From: Peptostreptococcaceae bacterium
GTDB taxonomy: Bacteria; Bacillota_A; Clostridia; Peptostreptococcales; Anaerovoracaceae
Length of the DNA stretch: 9,107 nucleotides
NCBI GenBank assembly: GCA_016650135.1
Contig: JAENWH010000055.1
Location: 1-9,107 of the forward strand
Direction: 5' to 3'
The notes under the pieces were generated by a model. That model was given only the letters and a program-made list of their open reading frames with translations. It had not been told where the DNA came from and did no database searches. How positions within the stretch are numbered: the stretch's first letter is position 1; every line of letters starts with the position of its first letter. Made by a program: the position numbers and the translations under genes. Positions 1-7,040 of this stretch are shown one piece after another.

Positions 1-1
1 G

Positions 2-124
2 AAGAATGGCATGGGTATGCCTGCAGGAAGAGCAGATAACCCTTGGTATGGAAACCTTCGAGGAAAACAAGGAGCCTTTGTCCATACCAATCAAATCTCT
101 AGAGTAAGAAGCGTGATAGGATAA
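2..124 (+). CDS. C-terminal end of an unrecognised protein (partial at window edge)
   Basis: An open frame enters from the left edge and runs 40 codons to TAA at 122-124. The visible end is rich in Gly, Asn and Arg (it includes PAGRADNPWYGNLRG and ends RVRSVIG), reads like folded protein and has no low-complexity run. I do not recognise the family and assign no function. The start lies outside the window. A candidate promoter and small transcript follow about 100 nt downstream. It could still be a chance open frame, because 40 codons is short. Confidence 0.4.
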   Translation, partial: KNGMGMPAGRADNPWYGNLRGKQGAFVHTNQISRVRSVIG

Positions 125-227
125 ACATCCTTTTGCGAAGCAGACAGGGCAAACGGCTTTAGAAGGGCAAAAAAAAGCTAAAGAATCAGAAAAAAGTTTG
201 CTATCTGAAATATTTTTTAAATTTAAC

Positions 228-256
228 TTGCAAAGTATCGTAAAATTTCTTATCAT
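228..256 (+). promoter_or_regulatory. Predicted sigma-A promoter for a short transcript
   Basis: A -35 box TTGCAA (228-233) and a -10 box TATCAT (251-256) are separated by exactly 17 nt in AT-rich surroundings. Each box differs from consensus at one or two positions. Initiation would fall near 262-264. No protein-coding gene follows before the terminator ending near 340, so the promoter would drive a short non-coding RNA or an attenuated leader. Seen by eye only. Confidence 0.45.
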
Positions 257-262
257 AATGTT

Positions 263-340
263 AATGGTCAGTTTCACATAGGCTAATTTATTGTGTGAGG
301 AAAGAGCGACGACTGTGGTAGGTGAGCGCTCTTTCCTTTT
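263..340 (+). ncRNA. Candidate small structured RNA ending at a strong terminator
   Basis: The roughly 78-nt stretch between the predicted start site and the terminator T-run has no convincing open frame. It folds into two adjacent hairpins. The first is TCACA (274-278) with TGTGA (294-298). The second is the 10-bp terminator stem that begins at the next base, 299. Promoter, hairpin and intrinsic terminator within 115 nt is the usual signature of a bacterial sRNA, or of a transcript cut short by attenuation. It matches no RNA family I know. The alternative is that the terminator simply belongs to the gene ending at 124. Confidence 0.35.
299..340 (+). terminator. Rho-independent terminator (plus strand)
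   Basis: A perfect 10-bp stem, GGAAAGAGCG (299-308) with CGCTCTTTCC (327-336), encloses an 18-nt loop and is followed by TTTTGTT. On the minus strand no T-run follows, so it acts on plus-strand transcription from the candidate small RNA and/or the gene ending at 124. Confidence 0.8.
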
Positions 341-411
341 GTTATATCGAATTAAGAAAACTATATTTGCAAAAGGAGAAAAGGTCAAGAAGAAAAGCAG
401 ATCGAGTAGCT

Positions 412-440
412 AGAAAGTTGGGAAGCTATCCCGACTTTCT
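412..440 (-). ncRNA. Group II intron domain VI with bulged branch-point A
   Basis: Read on the minus strand, AGAAAGT pairs with ACTTTCT and GGG pairs with CCC. A single unpaired A (complement of position 419) lies on the 3' side, 7 nt before the end of the stem. This is the expected domain VI layout, and that A is the predicted lariat branch point. The 3' splice site must lie a few nucleotides further on, at about 401-411. Confidence 0.75.
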
Positions 441-449
441 TTGCTCTCA

Positions 450-482
450 CAGAACCGTGCTTACGTTTGCCGTACACGGCTC
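450..482 (-). ncRNA. Group II intron domain V (catalytic hairpin)
   Basis: On the minus strand the 33-nt hairpin starts GAGCCGTG and closes with CACGGTTC. The distal stem is TACG/CGTA around a GCAAA loop, with a two-base AG bulge on the 3' side. The AGC triad near its 5' end and the bulge are the conserved catalytic features of domain V. It starts 17 nt after the maturase stop codon, the usual position. This is the strongest RNA evidence that the element is a group II intron. Confidence 0.9.
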
Positions 483-499
483 CTGGAATTTCTCTCCAA

Positions 500-1762
500 C
501 TAATAACTGGACAACAGCCCTACTTCATACTTGCTTAAATCAACAAGTCCCAATTTCTCAAAGTACTCGTTTGGTAACAGCATATGAATGATATGGACAT
601 TCGAGTTCTTCCATTTCGTCACTGCCATTTTCTCCCCAGTGCCTTTGATACCTTGTTTCCTCATTTCCTTATGCATTTTTTTGTACGTTTTCCATTGTTT
701 CATCCGTATCATTCTTAGCCGCCTTCTAATCCAACTCATCAGTTCTTTGGTGAGCCCTTTTATTCTGGCCAGCCGATAGTAATTAATCCAACCTCGCAAC
801 ACTGGATTTAATGTCTTGACGATTACCTCTATTGGCTTCCCTGCATTTCGCTTGGTTAGCCTTCGAAGTTTATCTTTAAATCGTTTCACACGCTTTGGGT
901 CTATAGAGATACCATAGGAATTAATGACAAACCCCAAATAGGATACTCCTTCATACACCCTGGTAATCTTGGTCTTCTCCTTATTGACTGTTAACCCCAT
1001 CTCTTCTTCTAGTATCTTTGTCGCATAGGCTTTGTAATTACCAGCGCTTTGCTTGTCCCTTGCAAATATCAAAATGTCATCAGCATACCTTACGATTCTT
1101 ATCCCTTTAGACATCATCTTTTGGTCAAAGTAATCTAGATATATGTTACTAATCAACGGTGAACAGACTCCACCTTGCGGCGAGCCTTGTTCTGTGGCTG
1201 TGTAATTTCCTTCAACCATCACTCCTGCTTCTAAGATGTTCCTTATCAACCTTAGTACCCTTGTGTCACTAATTTTCTTTCCGATACTTGCTATTATACG
1301 GTCGTGAATCAATGTATCAAAGCACTTACTCAAATCCATATCCACTACATGTCTCAGTCCATGTTTATTTATGAACTGTTCTGCTTTTGTGACTGCCTGA
1401 TGTTGTGAATGATTCTTTCGATATCCATAACTTGACGGATGAAAATCCTTGTCAAAATATGGTTCGATGATGTTCACTATGGCTTGTTGTACTACTTTGT
1501 CTCGTACTGTCGGTAGTCCCAGTGGTCTTTTACCTCCATCTGGTTTGTCTATCTCTACACGTTTTACCGGACTTGGTTTGTATGTGTCGGTTTTCAGCTC
1601 TTCATGAAGTTGCTTAATATTCTCGTCAAGTTTATAGGTAAAGTCTTCTACCGTTTCCCCATCTTCTCCTGGGGCTCCATGGTTCTTCTTTACCGCTTTA
1701 AATGCTTGTCTTAAATTTTCTTCCCGATATATTTTATCGATTAGGCTGTACAACTTCTTCAT
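500..1762 (-). CDS. ltrA: Group II intron reverse transcriptase/maturase
   Basis: This 420-aa intron-encoded protein binds its own intron RNA, helps it splice and copies it into DNA at new sites. The RT domain shows the catalytic aspartates in DMDLSKCFD (141-149) and YADD (226-229), the QGSPQGG block (192-198) and GKRPLGLPTVRD (77-88). The thumb/maturase region contains GWINYYRLA (324-332) and the basic stretch WIRRRLRM (344-351). The C-terminus (380-420) is short, with no HNH endonuclease domain, as in class C and related intron proteins of about 420 aa. The start is well supported: GGAGG (1769-1773) lies 6 nt before the ATG. All seven-block RT motifs are intact, so the protein looks active. 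The plus-strand frames opposite it are shadows. Confidence 0.95.
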   Translation of the reverse strand: MKKLYSLIDKIYREENLRQAFKAVKKNHGAPGEDGETVEDFTYKLDENIKQLHEELKTDTYKPSPVKRVEIDKPDGGKRPLGLPTVRDKVVQQAIVNIIEPYFDKDFHPSSYGYRKNHSQHQAVTKAEQFINKHGLRHVVDMDLSKCFDTLIHDRIIASIGKKISDTRVLRLIRNILEAGVMVEGNYTATEQGSPQGGVCSPLISNIYLDYFDQKMMSKGIRIVRYADDILIFARDKQSAGNYKAYATKILEEEMGLTVNKEKTKITRVYEGVSYLGFVINSYGISIDPKRVKRFKDKLRRLTKRNAGKPIEVIVKTLNPVLRGWINYYRLARIKGLTKELMSWIRRRLRMIRMKQWKTYKKMHKEMRKQGIKGTGEKMAVTKWKNSNVHIIHMLLPNEYFEKLGLVDLSKYEVGLLSSY

Positions 1763-2487
1763 GTCTTGCCTCCGTTGTTGCTGTGGTTTCTTCTATGACT
1801 TTCTCTAACTATGAATTCTTCCAAGCTCTCTTTTGACAGTCTCTAGCCTCTTGGGCAATCTTATCTTCATTCCTGCTTGTACTCTTCATCTGTGTGGGCG
1901 CTTAAACACGTGCCTTTTCATTAGGACCTATTTGGCGTTCCTTCCAGTATTTCAACTTTCTTCAAACACTTTCATCTTCGATTATCACATCGTCTGTCAC
2001 ACTTTGAAATTCCTTGCACCCTTCGCATCAACAACAGGCTTTTGTCCTGCTATTGTCATTATTACCAAGAATAATGTCCTTCAAGTTTTACCCTCTGAAC
2101 CATTACTGATCTTCTCAGGCTTGAAGTTATTCACTACTACGGCTTCATCTGCATACTGCACCCTCTCTTAATTCCTTGGTTTCCCTTGTGAACTAAGTCT
2201 ACAACTTCGAGTACAGCACTTCCGAGGTTAAGTTGCTCCGCTTGTTGTTAAAACGACCATCCTAATGCATATGACTTTGACTAATTTTTCGGACGTTCCC
2301 ACTTTTTGCAAGGTTATCCATCATAAGCACCAACACTGGTTTACTTTCGTTCCGTTCCAATAACCGCCATCAGCTTCCTTCAGACCCCCTTGTCGCCAAG
2401 GACGCCCTTGCTTACAGCTTGTCTTCCCAATTAGCTAGGCGACAGGTCTTCTTGCAGACCATTAGCTCGGCAACATGCCTCGCAAAC

Positions 2488-2515
2488 AAAAAAACGTGTC
2501 GCAATAAGCAACACG
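2488..2515 (-). terminator. Minus-strand terminator used as intron target
   Basis: On the minus strand CGTGTTGC pairs with GCGACACG (7 Watson-Crick pairs and one wobble) around TTATT and is followed directly by seven T's (2494-2488). It is a complete intrinsic terminator for transcription leaving the operon at 2761. The group II intron begins within a few bases of the T tract, so this stem-loop is the probable recognition element of the intron. Confidence 0.8.
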
Positions 2516-2668
2516 CTGTAATACTAACATCCACGGTTAAACAGAAAAAAATTACAGTAAAGGTAGGACTTGAGCAGACTTGAAATTGTCGCTCTACAGT
2601 CTACTTTATTGACACAGGTCCACTCACGATTAGGCCACAGATTGAGACACAAAGGTCGCTGGGTGCAC

Positions 2669-2719
2669 AAAGAACAAGCCTCAAAACAGCTATTTCCGAC
2701 AAATCGAGGCTTGTTCTTT
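2669..2719. terminator. 14-bp hairpin, likely main terminator of the four-gene operon
   Basis: AAAGAACAAGCCTC (2669-2682) is perfectly repeated in inverse at 2706-2719, with a 23-nt loop. The stem has an A-rich 5' arm and a T-rich 3' arm on both strands (ending TTGTTCTTT), although no further T-run follows. It begins 42 nt after the stop codon of the last operon gene at 2761, which is the right place for its terminator. Together with 2488-2515 it makes a tandem pair. The stretch between them (2516-2668) holds no gene that I can recognise. Confidence 0.6.
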
Positions 2720-2760
2720 ATAGAATATTTGCTAAGCCATTTTGCAATAATCCCCCTATA

Positions 2761-3705
2761 CTAGTATATATGTTTACCGTCTTTGATTACGCATTCCTCA
2801 TCAAGGAATACGGTAGGTTCGTTGATAATCATGTCATAGTGCATATTTCCGCCCTGCTGGCCGCCCATAAACAGATTGTTCCCGCAGGCGATGTGAATTG
2901 TACCAAATATTTTTTCATCAACTAAAGGATTGCCCATGATGTGGCAGTTGGCATTGGTTCCAATACCGAACTCACAAACATGCTTTGCGGTGTCATCAAA
3001 CGCCCCGATGAATTTTTCAAATTCAGCAGCTTGTGCGCCCTCCACCTTGATAATTCTGCCATCCTTTAAGGTAATTGTCAGCGGTGCCTTTAGAATTCCC
3101 ATTCCTACTACAACACCATCAACGATGATTACACCGTCGCCCTTAGTTTCAATCGGTGCTATCATAGCTTCTCCTGCCGGCATATTACCAAAAGCGCCCT
3201 TATATCCGAGTTTTCCGGTATCCGCCAAGCTTGTGCGACCGCCGCAATAAAGCGTCAAATCCATTCCAAGCTTCGTTGTAACATGGATTTTGCTGCATTT
3301 AGTAAGCTTTTCAGTTAAGATAAGGCTAATTCTTTCAACCTCGTTGAAGTCTGCGTTCAGTGTCTTATTTACGATTTCTTCTGTAATCGTCGGCATGGAA
3401 GCGATTCTACAGCCCCGCTCTGAAGCTGCGGCTCTACCCTTGGTATGGGTAAAGGAGCCTGAGGTTATGAGCAGCGCAACGTCTGCCTCATTTAATGCGG
3501 CTTCACATAAAGCAGGCATTTCGCCTCCCATTTGCACTGGCCCTTCCACTAATACAGTGTTCAATCCCAGTTCTCTGCCCGCATCCGCAAACACCTTGGC
3601 CAGTTCACGCTTGCCAGCATCTGTCAAAATCAATAATTTTTCGTCATCCTTGACAATCATACAATCCCGTATAACGGTTTTGGCTGCATTTAATGTCTCG
3701 CTCAT
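2761..3705 (-). CDS. Short M29 aminopeptidase/NicX-like metalloenzyme
   Basis: This predicted cytoplasmic metal-dependent enzyme of 314 aa resembles the M29 (AmpS/PepS) aminopeptidase fold, which also includes 2,5-dihydroxypyridine dioxygenase NicX. Candidate metal ligands in family-like contexts are Glu179 (NMPAGEA), Glu245 (CEFGIGTN), His271 (GTIHIACG), and His289 and Asp291 in MHYDMII. Classical M29 peptidases have about 400 aa, so this is a short form with a reduced N-terminal domain (about 1-135). The ATG overlaps the permease TAA by one base (TAATG) and has GGAGG (3710-3714) just upstream, so the two are translationally coupled. As last gene of a hydantoin-type operon it may hydrolyse or open a ring-derived amide rather than peptides. 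That is inference, and a plain peptidase role remains possible. Confidence 0.75.
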   Translation of the reverse strand: MSETLNAAKTVIRDCMIVKDDEKLLILTDAGKRELAKVFADAGRELGLNTVLVEGPVQMGGEMPALCEAALNEADVALLITSGSFTHTKGRAAASERGCRIASMPTITEEIVNKTLNADFNEVERISLILTEKLTKCSKIHVTTKLGMDLTLYCGGRTSLADTGKLGYKGAFGNMPAGEAMIAPIETKGDGVIIVDGVVVGMGILKAPLTITLKDGRIIKVEGAQAAEFEKFIGAFDDTAKHVCEFGIGTNANCHIMGNPLVDEKIFGTIHIACGNNLFMGGQQGGNMHYDMIINEPTVFLDEECVIKDGKHIY

Positions 3706-5009
3706 TATTCCTCCCCCTTCAATTCGGTAAAAGGATTAAACTTAGGATCCTTAATTACGCTCATCAAAATGATGTAAATTATAGCTGCCACGACGATTCC
3801 GTTAATCGTAGGAATTAGGAATGTCGTAAAGAAAATTCCTACTGCAACGCCTGCAAGCCATGATACGATGCCAATCCAGTTTACACCCGGCATCGGCTTC
3901 CACGTATCGGCCTTGCCCTTACCCAAAATCCAATAATCCGCTATTGCGACTCCTGCTACCGGAGGTATTAGAAAACTTAGGAAGGATAGGAACGGTACGA
4001 AAACATTGATTACTCCTATCAATGCAAGAACGATTCCAAAACTACCTGCGATGATGGTCGCTAAGAACCGCTTATTGTCATTAAGCTTGAAAATATTAAC
4101 AATTGCGATACCTGCTGAATATGCATTTCCTGTGTTTGTAGTCCATGTGGCCAAAATCAAAACGATCAATCCTGCTATTGGCAATCCAATATTTGCAAAC
4201 ATTACCGTAATGTCATAGCTCCCTGAACAAATTGCTAAAACCGCGCCACAAACCAATGCGCCTACCCCTGCAGGGAACACACCTACTAAGCATGACAGCG
4301 CTGCGGATTTCCCGCTTTTGCAATATCTAGTATAGTCGCCTGCGATAATTGCGCCTACTGCAAATCCTCCTACAGAAATGGTAATTCCAACTAGCAATGG
4401 GAATGGTGTCTGAGGTGCATACGCCGTAAGGGCTGCACCGCTTCCTGCTTTTCCTAAGATAGTGGCAACACCATATATGAGGAATATAAATAATGCCGGA
4501 ACAGAAACAATATTTAATAATTTAATAATTCCGATACCATAAACGGCGGTAATAAGCATGGCAACACCCCATATGATGCTCGCCAGCGAAATTGGAAAGT
4601 TGATTCCCAAAGATGATTGCATAATCATGCAAAACGAACTTGCGCATACGTAAGTTTGAAATGCAAACCAACCTATCATAGATATTGCAATAATAATGGA
4701 AACGGCTACCCCAGACCCTCTGTCTCCAAAGGCCCTAGAAATGGATACGGTGGACGGTACTCCCAGTTGCGCCGCTTGTGCTCCCATCAGCATCATATAG
4801 GATAACACTATGAGATACCCTATCATCATAGCAATGACCGACTGTTGAAAATTCAGACCAGCAGTTACCATACCGCCTACCATAAGTGCCGGTACGCAGA
4901 TTACATTGCCTGCCCAAATGAATGCTATGGAGACCCAACTTTTCTTTTCTTCCGGCTTTAATTTTTTCAGTGTAGTGGATTCTACACTGCTTACTTTCTT
5001 TTCTTCCAT
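3705..5009 (-). CDS. NCS1-family permease (cytosine/hydantoin/allantoin type)
   Basis: This integral membrane importer of 434 aa has about 12 hydrophobic segments after a charged N-terminus of about 25 residues. NCS1 marks are GDYTRYCKS after TM6 (from 224), WTTNTGNAYS in TM8 (from 289) and PPVAGVAIADYW (from 349), close to the CodB/Mhp1 pattern. Trp114 and Gln118 in GWFAFQ have the spacing of the substrate-contacting Trp117/Gln121 of the hydantoin carrier Mhp1. The position of Mhp1 Trp220 appears to be Phe, so the ligand may lack a bulky aryl group (from memory, tentative). An ATG at 5027 is in frame, but AGGAG (5018-5022) stands 8 nt before the ATG at 5009, so 5009 is preferred. The context, between a racemase and an amide-type enzyme, favours a hydantoin or ureide over cytosine. 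Confidence 0.9.
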   Translation of the reverse strand: MEEKKVSSVESTTLKKLKPEEKKSWVSIAFIWAGNVICVPALMVGGMVTAGLNFQQSVIAMMIGYLIVLSYMMLMGAQAAQLGVPSTVSISRAFGDRGSGVAVSIIIAISMIGWFAFQTYVCASSFCMIMQSSLGINFPISLASIIWGVAMLITAVYGIGIIKLLNIVSVPALFIFLIYGVATILGKAGSGAALTAYAPQTPFPLLVGITISVGGFAVGAIIAGDYTRYCKSGKSAALSCLVGVFPAGVGALVCGAVLAICSGSYDITVMFANIGLPIAGLIVLILATWTTNTGNAYSAGIAIVNIFKLNDNKRFLATIIAGSFGIVLALIGVINVFVPFLSFLSFLIPPVAGVAIADYWILGKGKADTWKPMPGVNWIGIVSWLAGVAVGIFFTTFLIPTINGIVVAAIIYIILMSVIKDPKFNPFTELKGEE

Positions 5010-5017
5010 AATTTCAT

Positions 5018-5022
5018 CTCCT
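5018..5022 (-). promoter_or_regulatory. Ribosome binding site deciding the permease start
   Basis: AGGAG on the minus strand lies 8 nt before the ATG at 5009, ideal spacing. The alternative in-frame ATG at 5027 would place this site inside the coding region and has no comparable site of its own. Confidence 0.75.
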
Positions 5023-5030
5023 ATCATTGA

Positions 5031-5063
5031 CCCTTACAAGTAGCTTGCTGCCGCCTGTAAGGG
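5031..5063 (-). promoter_or_regulatory. Hairpin in the racemase-permease gap
   Basis: CCCTTACA (5031-5038) and TGTAAGGG (5056-5063) form an 8-bp perfect stem, with about one more pair after a mismatch, in the only long gap of the operon (91 nt). No T-run follows on the minus strand, so it is not an intrinsic terminator. It lies 8 nt before the permease ribosome binding site. A role in mRNA processing, stability or differential expression of the downstream permease-enzyme pair is inferred. Confidence 0.5.
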
Positions 5064-5100
5064 AATTTAAATAACGAATATTATATGTTATTCATTCTGC

Positions 5101-5808
5101 CTATTTCTTTGGCATCATATAGGTCAGTCTACTCTGCTTCAGTCCCATCTTGGCGTACAACTCCACCATCATCAGCGCTGCGCTGGCAGCCTCTATTACC
5201 GGAATATCATAGCCTTTCTCAAAAAGCTTCGCTTTAATCGTTTCGGTCACGTCTATCATTCCTGTGCAGCCAAGCACGATGACTTCAACACCATTTTCTT
5301 CAATTACCCGTATACATTCCTTTATCAGCGCAGTGCATAATTTCTCGTGACTCTCAAGGTCAGCAACCGGTATATCAACGCTGCTAACACTGATTACTCT
5401 GCCCTCTAGGTGCGCCTTTGCCAAATTGCCCCGAATCAACGGCATCACGTTTTTTAGAACGGTCACAATCCCAATCCAATCGCCCAAGCCAAGTGCAATA
5501 TAAACCGCCGGCTCAAAACCACCGAAAACAGGGATATCTACACATTCACGAGTTGCGCGAACACCAGGATCTCCAAAACAATTAATGAAGATTCCATCGC
5601 AACCCTCGGCCTCAGCTTTCTTTGCTAACTCCACTACATAAGGTGCAGCGAGCGCTTCTTCATATTCACTCTCGATGGTTACGGGGCCACCGCTGATTTG
5701 TTCGCTGTCCAACTCTGTTTCTGGGTCTAGATACTTACCAATATATTGGAATATCTCCTCCTGCATAGCCCACTCCAATGTTACCGGAACCAAATTTTTT
5801 AATTTCAT
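5101..5808 (-). CDS. Hydantoin racemase-like protein (Asp/Glu racemase superfamily)
   Basis: This cofactor-independent racemase of 235 aa, the usual HyuE length (about 235-245), is predicted to be cytoplasmic. The two catalytic cysteines of the family are present: Cys77 in INCFGDPG and Cys181 in VLGCTGMI. Their positions are practically those of characterised hydantoin racemases (about 76 and 181). The N-terminal GGPVTIESEYEEA block (40-52) also fits. Such enzymes swap the C5 stereochemistry of hydantoins or of allantoin. The frame stays open upstream to 5916, but that part overlaps the preceding gene. ATG 5808 starts the normal family N-terminus, 20 nt after the upstream stop, with GAAAGG (5821-5826) as a rather distant ribosome site. 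The exact substrate (hydantoin, allantoin or an amino acid) cannot be read from sequence. Confidence 0.88.
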   Translation of the reverse strand: MKLKNLVPVTLEWAMQEEIFQYIGKYLDPETELDSEQISGGPVTIESEYEEALAAPYVVELAKKAEAEGCDGIFINCFGDPGVRATRECVDIPVFGGFEPAVYIALGLGDWIGIVTVLKNVMPLIRGNLAKAHLEGRVISVSSVDIPVADLESHEKLCTALIKECIRVIEENGVEVIVLGCTGMIDVTETIKAKLFEKGYDIPVIEAASAALMMVELYAKMGLKQSRLTYMMPKK

Positions 5809-5828
5809 GAAATCACTTAGCCTTTCAA

Positions 5829-6935
5829 TTAATAGCGAACCTGTGCTCCTGTATAACCAATCATTTTCATTAATGGTAACCAGCACTCGTTTGCCTTCTT
5901 GTCCTCTGCCCACCAAGCTTTTTCAACTGGGGAAGCCGTTACAAGAATCTCCATGCCTTCCTTAACGTCAGCGTTTGTTAAAGGTTCACCTGTTACCAAA
6001 TCAAGCGTTGAGATAATATCTGGTGCAGTTAAATAAACCTTGCCAGCTTCGTCACGGATAATCAGATTCTCATTCTTGAAATCTATGAAGAACTTCTTCC
6101 CATCCTTCTGGGCAACAGTGATCACTCCGAAGTCAAAACCACCCTCTGCCTTAAGGTCTATCTTCTCTACCTTGCCTCTACAAATTTCCCTTACTTCCAT
6201 AACCTTCTTCAGTTCAGTCATTGGATCAAACTTCTTGTCAGCAATAAATTTCAAGAAGGCCTTTCCGATTTCTTGTGCGAAGGAAACGCAACCAACTGCC
6301 GTATTTCCATTCATTTCAGCCTTGTTCATTCCCCATGTGGAGAAACCAATCTTCATTCCATAAGCCATACAAAGCTGTCTTGCGATAACTTCTCCTGCCT
6401 TATCATCTGTTGGATAAGCAATCACTTGGTCGCCTGTTGCATTTCCAAGGCCGATAGGGTAAGGCGGATAACCTCTTACGGAAGCTAAACTTGTGTTCAA
6501 TTCAGGAACAGCTCTGCCGTTTCCGTCTACATCCAGTAATTTAATTCTTTTGTTTACATCCTTTTCAGATAAAATTGCAACCATCATAGGCACAAATGTG
6601 TTAAATCCGCCCATTTCGCCGGAATACAGATACTTAACCTTCTTTCCCTCAGCAGCAAATGCCCTTTGGAATGCTAAGAATGCATTTACTGCATCTGGGC
6701 CAAACACTCCGTCTAGCATAGCAACCGGTGAGCCAAGTCCTGCAACCATTGCACCATATGCATCATCTTCAATTTCGTCTAAAGTAAGCAGTTCTAACTC
6801 AATTACCTCTTTGTCGTTTTCCAGTTTTTTCAGCATATCAGCACCAAAGCACAGAGAGCCGCCACCACCGCCGCCTAAAAAGGTTGCACCATAAAGAATT
6901 TCCAATATGTCCTGCTTGCAAAGTTTTGTAATCAT
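5829..6935 (-). CDS. DUF917 / S-methyl-thiohydantoin desulfurase-like protein
   Basis: This is the first gene of the operon, 368 aa, with no signal peptide. The N-terminus carries the family-typical run of six glycines (FLGGGGGGS, 19-27). Other conserved-looking blocks are VAGLGSPVAM (64-73), YSGEMGGFN (104-112), LLDVDGNGRAVPEL (133-146) and YPTDDKAGE (174-182). A C-terminal beta-rich domain spans about 250-368. This is the DUF917 (COG3535) family, now linked in domain databases to S-methyl thiohydantoin desulfurases and often found near hydantoinase genes. Here it stands alone, without a fused HyuA-type domain. The length suggests it is complete. A perfect AGGAGG lies 7 nt before the ATG. 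With the racemase and NCS1 carrier it points to cyclic-amide catabolism. The reaction itself is inferred. Confidence 0.85.
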   Translation of the reverse strand: MITKLCKQDILEILYGATFLGGGGGGSLCFGADMLKKLENDKEVIELELLTLDEIEDDAYGAMVAGLGSPVAMLDGVFGPDAVNAFLAFQRAFAAEGKKVKYLYSGEMGGFNTFVPMMVAILSEKDVNKRIKLLDVDGNGRAVPELNTSLASVRGYPPYPIGLGNATGDQVIAYPTDDKAGEVIARQLCMAYGMKIGFSTWGMNKAEMNGNTAVGCVSFAQEIGKAFLKFIADKKFDPMTELKKVMEVREICRGKVEKIDLKAEGGFDFGVITVAQKDGKKFFIDFKNENLIIRDEAGKVYLTAPDIISTLDLVTGEPLTNADVKEGMEILVTASPVEKAWWAEDKKANECWLPLMKMIGYTGAQVRY

Positions 6936-6942
6936 CTTTCTA

Positions 6943-6948
6943 CCTCCT
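6943..6948 (-). promoter_or_regulatory. Strong ribosome binding site of the operon's first gene
   Basis: A perfect AGGAGG on the minus strand lies 7 nt before the ATG at 6935 and fixes the start. The operon promoter must lie between here and the terminator at 7041. That stretch is AT-rich (it contains TATATAAAATAG), but I see no convincing -35/-10 pair. Confidence 0.85.
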
Positions 6949-7040
6949 GTTTTTGTACACTATTACATTAATATTCAGGCAATTTATCTATTTTATATAA
7001 GTTTAGCAGTTTCCTTCTCCGTTGTATGCCTCCAAAAGGC

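Larger units (their letters stand above)
405..2486 (-). mobile_element. Group II intron, probably class C, inserted behind a terminator
   Basis: This retroelement of about 2.08 kb lies on the minus strand. Its 3' part shows a readable domain V (about 450-482) and domain VI (412-440). The middle encodes a reverse transcriptase/maturase (500-1762). The roughly 720 nt before that ORF (1763-2486) have no credible gene and would be the ribozyme domains I-IV. The 5' junction is placed just after the minus-strand terminator at 2495-2515 and its T7 tract. Class C introns are known to recognise terminator stem-loops, so this site supports class C. Neither end is exact: the 5' end reads GTTTGCGAGG rather than a clean GUGYG, and the 3' end lies between 401 and 411. 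The intron interrupts no gene. Confidence 0.85.

Noticed and set aside
169..183. CTTTAG/CTAAAG-type pairing around an A8 run (about 157-183) as terminator of the first gene
   Set aside because: The stem has only about 6 bp and no T-run follows on the plus strand. The hairpin at 299-340 is far stronger.
322..591. Plus-strand open frame of 89 aa over the intron 3' end
   Set aside because: It starts inside the terminator stem and runs antisense through domains VI and V and the maturase end. There is no family resemblance.
1833..2171. Plus-strand open frame of 112 aa
   Set aside because: It lies inside the 5' ribozyme part of the group II intron, antisense to it. It has no ribosome site and an odd Phe/Leu/Ser/Thr-rich composition.
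2570..2764. Plus-strand open frame of 64 aa
   Set aside because: It runs through the 14-bp terminator hairpin and has no ribosome site. No recognisable protein appears on either strand.
2930..3730. Plus-strand frames of 106 and 146 aa opposite the M29-like gene
   Set aside because: They are antisense shadows of a well-supported minus-strand gene, rich in Ser/Pro/Thr as expected from reverse-strand reading.
5809..5916. Longer N-terminus for the racemase (start at 5916)
   Set aside because: These 36 codons overlap the DUF917 gene in another frame. The family N-terminus begins at the ATG at 5808.
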